NCBI RefSeq assembly: GCF_004359215.1
Contig: NC_090625.1
Location: 384,783-394,862, forward strand
DNA: 10,080 nucleotides
Reading direction: 5' to 3'
Origin: Bremia lactucae
Taxonomy: Eukaryota > Oomycota > Peronosporomycetes > Peronosporales > Peronosporaceae
Position numbers and translations under genes: made by a program
Shown: positions 6,590-10,080 of the stretch, piece by piece
How positions within the stretch are numbered: the first letter of the stretch is position 1
Layout of the letters: every line of letters starts with the position of its first letter
Notes under the pieces: model-generated
Database searches by the model: none
Seen by the model: only the letters and a program-made list of their open reading frames with translations
Told to the model about the DNA's origin: nothing

Positions 6590-7260
6590 AAACCGGATGG
6601 GATCTTCGTGCGCAAATATCAATCACGTGGTTAATAATCTGCTATGGATATCGCGCTGCACTCGTCCCGATATCTCATTCGCGATTTATCGTGCGACCAG
6701 ATGTACGCATTGCCCGAAGAAAGGCGATTGAAATCTTGCCAAGAAGATAGCCAGATACCTCCAAGGGTCGAAAGATGTTCGTCTGCAAATGAAAAAAACA
6801 AATGTTTTGAATGCACCGCTCACTTTAGTGGGATATAGTGATGCAGACTTTGCTGCAGATAAGAATGACCGTAAATCCGTCACTGTGGGATATGTTGAGG
6901 TGGCGGGCATGCCAGTTGCATGGAGTTTCTATCTCTACTATGGAAGCAGAGTTTACCGCAGCGTCGGTCGTTGTTGCAGAGATGATTGGCATCAAACAAT
7001 TGCTCGGAGAAATGGGGATCGATTGTGTGATGCCGATGTCACTTAGGTCGACAATCAAGCAGCCTTTAAACAACTAGCTAGAGAATCTTCGTCAAAGGCA
7101 AAACACTTTGATGTGAGAATCAAATTTGTGGGCTCGCATGCCAAGCGTGGGATTCTCAAGACCGAGTATTGCGAAGGGTCCCGCATGTCAGCTGACATTA
7201 TGACAAAAGCACTTCATGCGGCGAGGCTGAAAAAGTTAAGACTTTTATCTGTCTGCACCA
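6590..7260 (+). pseudogene. pol: Copia RNase H and pol C-terminus
   Basis: The frame near 6640 reads NNLLWISRCTRPDISFAI, then a TGA at 6729 (in place of Trp), then LAKKIARYLQGSKDV. Frame 6789-7046 has LVGYSDADFAADKNDRKS with the first catalytic Asp. After a shift and small deletion near 6920 comes VSISTMEAEFTAAS with the catalytic Glu. Another shift near 7045 gives VDNQAAFKQL with the third carboxylate, then KAKHFDVRIKFV and SADIMTKALHAARL with the last Asp; this is the usual copia pol ending. The four-carboxylate set of RNase H is thus visible, but in three frames. The final frame stays open to a TGA at 7365, running through the purine tract into the LTR. Confidence 0.9.
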
Positions 7261-7316
7261 CAATGGATAATGAGTCTTACGATTGGAACGTGCATCCGGA
7301 AAGCGTAAACATGCAC

Positions 7317-7326
7317 GATGGAGGAG
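7317..7326 (+). other. Polypurine tract of the plus-strand copia
   Basis: GATGGAGGAG lies directly before TGTTGGAA at 7327, in the position expected for the plus-strand primer of a copia element, about 60 nt after the conserved end of pol. Confidence 0.7.
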
Positions 7327-7762
7327 TGTTGGAAATTTACATTGATGTTGGTGCGTGTGAAGACTGAAGGAGATTTGCTTAGTGTGATGTGCGCCGTGTT
7401 TCCCCTTATTGAGGAGCATGATCATGCAAGTGCTTAGGCTAGAACGATTGGTGGACTCTTTCACCTTTTTTATTACACTCTTCCTTTTACCATTGATAAC
7501 TACTGGCGGTCCGAGGGCCATTCCTGCGTTAAGGTTGTCTGCTCTACATATAGTCCAAGGGTATTATAATCCATGCTTACAGCTTGTCAAATAAGGCAAA
7601 GGGACTGCATTTTGCGCAAACTGTGAGTGTGTTGCGTATAAGAGTCAAGCCGAAGCGAGGACAAAGAATGTATCAGGTGAGCGTGTGTTTGCAAGGGTAT
7701 CAATTATTTATTCTGATTGGTTATTATTTGATAAAAACTTTTATTGTGGGGTGCCGTTAACA
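7327..7762 (+). repeat. 3' LTR of the plus-strand copia
   Basis: The LTR starts with TGTTGGAAATTT right after the purine tract, the common copia LTR start. The end is placed at GTTAACA (7762), giving TGTT...AACA termini and 436 bp; this end is a choice by pattern, since no second LTR is visible to compare. A TATA-like GCGTATAAGAG lies near 7635 and an ATTGG near 7717. The sequence turns very AT-rich beyond 7762. The 5' LTR, if it survives, would be left of the window beyond the Gypsy-like insertion. Confidence 0.6.
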
Positions 7763-8615
7763 TTTTCCTTGATTAATTGTATTGCTTTAATTGGTTTTAG
7801 CTAATTTGATAGAACATAATTTTCTCTAAACAACTTTTTAGCAAACATAAATTTATAAAGCAAGTTTCATCCAGCGTAATAGGTGAATATGCGCCATAGC
7901 TTTTTTATCATTTCAATTTTCTCGTACTAGATTTCAAAACAAAATGCAATAATATTACAATTTATCGTATAATATGATTATAAGACAATTCTATGAAATT
8001 GCAATTCAGTGCTATGCACATTTTTATAATTTTAGTTTCGTGACTATTGAAGTCGGGGGTTCAACGCGAGGACTTGGTCAATACTGTCGCATTTCGCTGC
8101 CGATAACATGATACACGCATCGTTGCTGATGTAGGAGGGCTTATTCGCGTCAGGTAGTACCCAGCTCGTGCCTTCACATGTACTTATTTCACTGAGGTGA
8201 TCTGACCAAGTTCCGCCAATTTAATTTCTTTCAGGTCACACAATGACAAAGTTCGCTCCGCGTTTTATTTGTGTCTTTGTCAAAGATTTCGAGCGCCAAG
8301 GATTCGAAGTAGATCCTTCGCGTCTCGGAAGGTTGCCACTCCTTGATAGCCTTTAATAGTATCGTGGTATGCAATCAAAATGTATGACACGCGAGGCAGC
8401 GCAGGAAAGGTGTTGCAAAAACCCCAATTACCACGTGGTAAGCAGACGCACAGTAAAGTACCATCCAGTTGCTTCACTTCAGCGATCCCACGTCTCTCAG
8501 TACTGCTTCAGCTATGATGGACGAGTATGTCATAGAATTAGTGTCGCGCTTAGGCGATTTACATGAGCGACTACTAGCTTGAACATTGCTGGGCATCTCA
8601 ACCCTATGGTAAGCA
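7763..8615. other. AT-rich flank without a recognisable gene
   Basis: 7763-8040 is AT-rich with many short A and T runs and no ORF of note. 8041-8615 is more balanced. It contains an 8-bp inverted repeat TGACAAAG (8244-8251) / CTTTGTCA (8275-8282) and short frames on both strands. No tRNA, rRNA or conserved gene is evident. Confidence 0.5.
8280..8477 (-). pseudogene. Possible Gypsy integrase zinc-domain relic
   Basis: A 65-codon minus-strand frame contains ILIAYHDTIKGYQGVATF. This resembles the start of the HHCC zinc domain of Gypsy integrases, where a YHD...GGHQGV-type motif is common. Here the second His is Tyr, and the downstream CxxC pair is not seen in any convincing place. The match is short and judged by eye; a chance frame is quite possible. 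The frame start is simply the first ATG and carries no weight. Confidence 0.22.
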
Positions 8616-8763
8616 TGGTACAACCACAGCATATCATACAGCTTGGTGTGTCAATTGCCGCTCTTGCTGCATCGACATTATTAAAGTCGATATCATTAAA
8701 GACATCGATGCAGCAAAACGGCAGCTGACACACCAAGCAGTATGATATGCTATGGGAGTACCA
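8616..8763. repeat. 148-bp inverted repeat (foldback)
   Basis: The left arm from TGGTAC at 8616 through GCATATCATAC, GCTTGGTGTGTCA and GCTGCATCGA (to about 8675) is mirrored on the other strand from 8763 back to about 8704. Arms are about 60 nt with a handful of mismatches and one one-base indel; the centre is near 8690. The roughly 30-nt centre, with ATTAAAGTCGA and ATTAAAGACAT, also partly pairs with itself. Candidates are a foldback/MITE-like element or a hairpin RNA source; no terminal duplication is obvious. Confidence 0.85.
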
Positions 8764-8775
8764 GTCGTACTAAAG

Positions 8776-9304
8776 GTTTGTGATCTAATTTAAATTTGCC
8801 AAAAAATACAATCGGGGAACAAAAGATTAATTTGTCTTTGACTCACTAGCGGATGTCTCTGCCGAGAGCTATTGCGCAAATATGGTGGCTGTGTTCAGCT
8901 TGCTGTAAGCGCTTTTTTCGTCTCAACAACCTGTTGTCTCGTGCAAACAGAAGGTTCGGTTGCAGTGGGGCAATTTGTTCTCACGCCTTGACTTGCTTGT
9001 CGCTGAACTTATTGACGTGATAGTATTTTTCTTGTGCAGCGGCCACACATTTTTAAATCAGACTACAAACGGGTTTTCCTGTTTCATGAGCAGCTGACAG
9101 GTTTGGCACTTCTGCTTATAGGAATTGATCGTGTTTTACAGGACTTCATGAACGATTAAAAATTATACGGGCTGTTTTATAGACCTCATGTTTTCTTTTC
9201 GATATCCAAGACGCTCGTGCATTGCAGACGAATACATCAGTATATTATTTGGGACTGGCTTGACTGATTTATGGATTATTCGGCTCTATTTTCAGACATA
9301 AAAT
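8776..9304. other. Flank without a recognisable gene
   Basis: No frame longer than about 60 codons looks coding, and no RNA gene is evident. A minus-strand HERLGY (9219-9202) and a CQTCQLLMKQ (9108-9079) recall a retroelement zinc module but sit in frames broken by stops; they are too weak to call. The LTR begins at 9305. Confidence 0.45.
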
Positions 9305-9857
9305 TGTAGGCGGGCACGTCGTAATGCGGCCACGCTCTACTTAGCACACACCCTAGCACAGCGAGGAAGCGGTTTGCACCTGCTTCTCTTGCGTGCAGTG
9401 AGAAAGTTGTGGTGGGCGCGCAAGCGACCTCACCCAACACACTAAGAACTCTGGTGAAGTGACGTCACGGGAGCGGTAATCCGTCTCCTCGTGCGCACTT
9501 CCCAAGTAGGTAGTAATTTTCAGACTGATTTATATTTAATAGAATTAAATATAAATACCTATTTTTACCAATTAAAATGAGATCTCTATAGATATCATTT
9601 AATATGTATTACGAGCGTATCTTTATAGATACCTCGCGTAACTGATGACGCTAGCCGTCATCATGGATGACGCTGGGCGTCATCCCTCCTAATGTGAATG
9701 CACCCATGTGCATCACATCCACAAGGGTTGGTCACAAATGTGCACCACACCCGAGTGTTGGGTCTAATTACTATTATTTAGTAATTGACCATCCCCTTAA
9801 GTACCAAATGTACTTAATGGGGACTGTGTAACATTAGGGCAACTCTAGCCCGTTACA
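9305..9857 (-). repeat. LTR of a second Gypsy-like element (minus orientation)
   Basis: Read on the minus strand it starts TGTAACGGGC at 9857, sharing the first nine bases of the left LTR, and ends at GCCCGCCTACA (9305), giving 553 bp with TG...CA ends and an imperfect terminal inverted repeat. A purine tract lies just upstream on the minus strand, so this is probably the 3' LTR of an element whose body lies to the right. The two window-flanking elements would then converge. It has a GTGACGTCAC palindrome at 9459-9468. The 9305 end is less certain than 9857, since no partner LTR is visible. Confidence 0.65.
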
Positions 9858-10037
9858 CCATCCCCCTCTTTAAGAACGAATTTACATTTTTAAATTCGAC
9901 AGAGTAGAGAGAGGAACTGCGAGCAGCTTTACGCGCCGCTAGTTCACTCGATCACTCTCGCGCACGTGTTTCTATACACGGCGCCCAAGATGCCACCTAA
10001 AAGGGGCCACGTTGGTGGGTCGTCTGCGAAGACGCCC
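9528..10037. repeat. Inverted-repeat array in the right LTR and beyond
   Basis: Pairs (left arm / right arm): 9528-9540/9544-9556 (perfect 13-bp arms, three-base loop), 9575-9585/9590-9600 (one mismatch), 9612-9622/9627-9636 (one bulge), 9643-9650/9656-9663, 9665-9672/9678-9685, 9692-9703/9708-9718 (one bulge), 9730-9736/9739-9746 (one bulge), 9761-9773/9779-9790 (one bulge), 9793-9804/9810-9822 (one bulge), 9827-9840/9848-9857 (LTR start), then outside the LTR 9877-9884/9891-9898 and 10017-10025/10030-10037 (one bulge). The 9305-9520 part of the LTR lacks them. Confidence 0.85.
9858..9871 (-). other. Polypurine tract next to the right LTR
   Basis: On the minus strand AAAGAGGGGGATGG ends directly at the LTR start (9857). 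It corresponds in place and composition to the tract at 396-408 beside the left LTR. Confidence 0.65.
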
Positions 10038-10080
10038 ACACAACCTCGCACTAAGCGCACGCGCCGCGTTAATTCGCCGG
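9990..10080 (+). CDS. Partial unknown ORF beside the right LTR
   Basis: An ATG at 9990 in the context CCCAAGATGCC opens a frame to the window edge (30 codons, C-terminus missing). The visible part, starting MPPKRGHVGGSSAKTPTQP, is strongly basic (8 Lys/Arg, no Asp/Glu) and looks disordered, as a nucleic-acid-binding tail might. I recognise no family. It lies 132 nt inside the LTR, antisense to the orientation implied by the purine tract, mirroring the frame at 331-1. A TCACTCT initiator-like motif is at 9952-9958. The minus strand here is also open for a similar length, so the coding strand is not proven. A gag N-terminus is the main alternative. Confidence 0.35.
   Translation, partial: MPPKRGHVGGSSAKTPTQPRTKRTRRVNSP

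Noticed and set aside
7198..7521. 107-codon minus-strand ORF
   Set aside because: It overlaps the end of copia pol and the LTR on the other strand and matches no domain; a shadow frame.
8054..8075. GGTTCAA-like box suggesting a tRNA
   Set aside because: No matching acceptor stem or anticodon arm could be placed upstream.
8530..8736. 68-codon minus-strand Cys-rich ORF
   Set aside because: It runs across the large inverted repeat and shows no family resemblance; likely chance.
9058..9222. HERLGY ... CQTCQLLMKQ on the minus strand as an integrase zinc module
   Set aside because: The pieces lie in separate short frames with stops between, and the His pair is not in the usual form; too weak to annotate.

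Overview
The window looks like a gene-poor, repeat-rich stretch of a eukaryotic genome. The best guess is a plant-pathogenic oomycete (Phytophthora or a downy mildew relative). This rests on recognising the style of the decayed Ty1/copia-like gag and pol and of LTRs beginning TGTAACGGG; no host gene confirms it. There is no bacterial gene organisation, no RNA gene I could support, and no intact long gene. Nearly everything is dead or partial LTR retrotransposon.

Layout. 1-408 is the inner end of a Gypsy-like element running off the left edge, with a minus-strand open frame (331 to 1) and a purine-rich tract. 409-859 is its LTR. 860-7762 is a plus-strand copia relic with gag and zinc knuckle (868-1565), protease (1598-1945), integrase (1946-2629), a gap, integrase tail (5498-5720), reverse transcriptase (5730-6562), RNase H (6590-7260), a polypurine tract and a 3' LTR starting at 7327. 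The gap (2630-5497) is filled by a mosaic of a second, different copia lineage, mostly on the minus strand. It holds three tandem copies of an integrase C-terminal domain, a GAG-pre-integrase zinc domain, a four-unit tandem repeat carrying TGACGTCA palindromes, and an RNase H domain split into two oppositely oriented halves. 7763-9304 is low-coding flank with a 148-bp inverted repeat. 9305-9857 is a second TGTAACGGG-type LTR in minus orientation, followed by its purine tract and an open frame at 9990 that leaves the right edge.

How the parts relate. No genes work together here as a pathway; the window records nested insertion and decay. The copia pol keeps nearly all its catalytic residues but needs several frame changes and has in-frame stops, so it cannot make a functional polyprotein as it stands. 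The most unusual structure is in the two flanking elements. Their LTRs and the adjoining internal sequence are built almost end to end from short inverted repeats (arms of about 7-13 bp, loops mostly 1-10 nt), a pattern not seen in the copia material between them. Both elements also carry an open frame just inside the LTR, antisense to the orientation implied by the purine tract.
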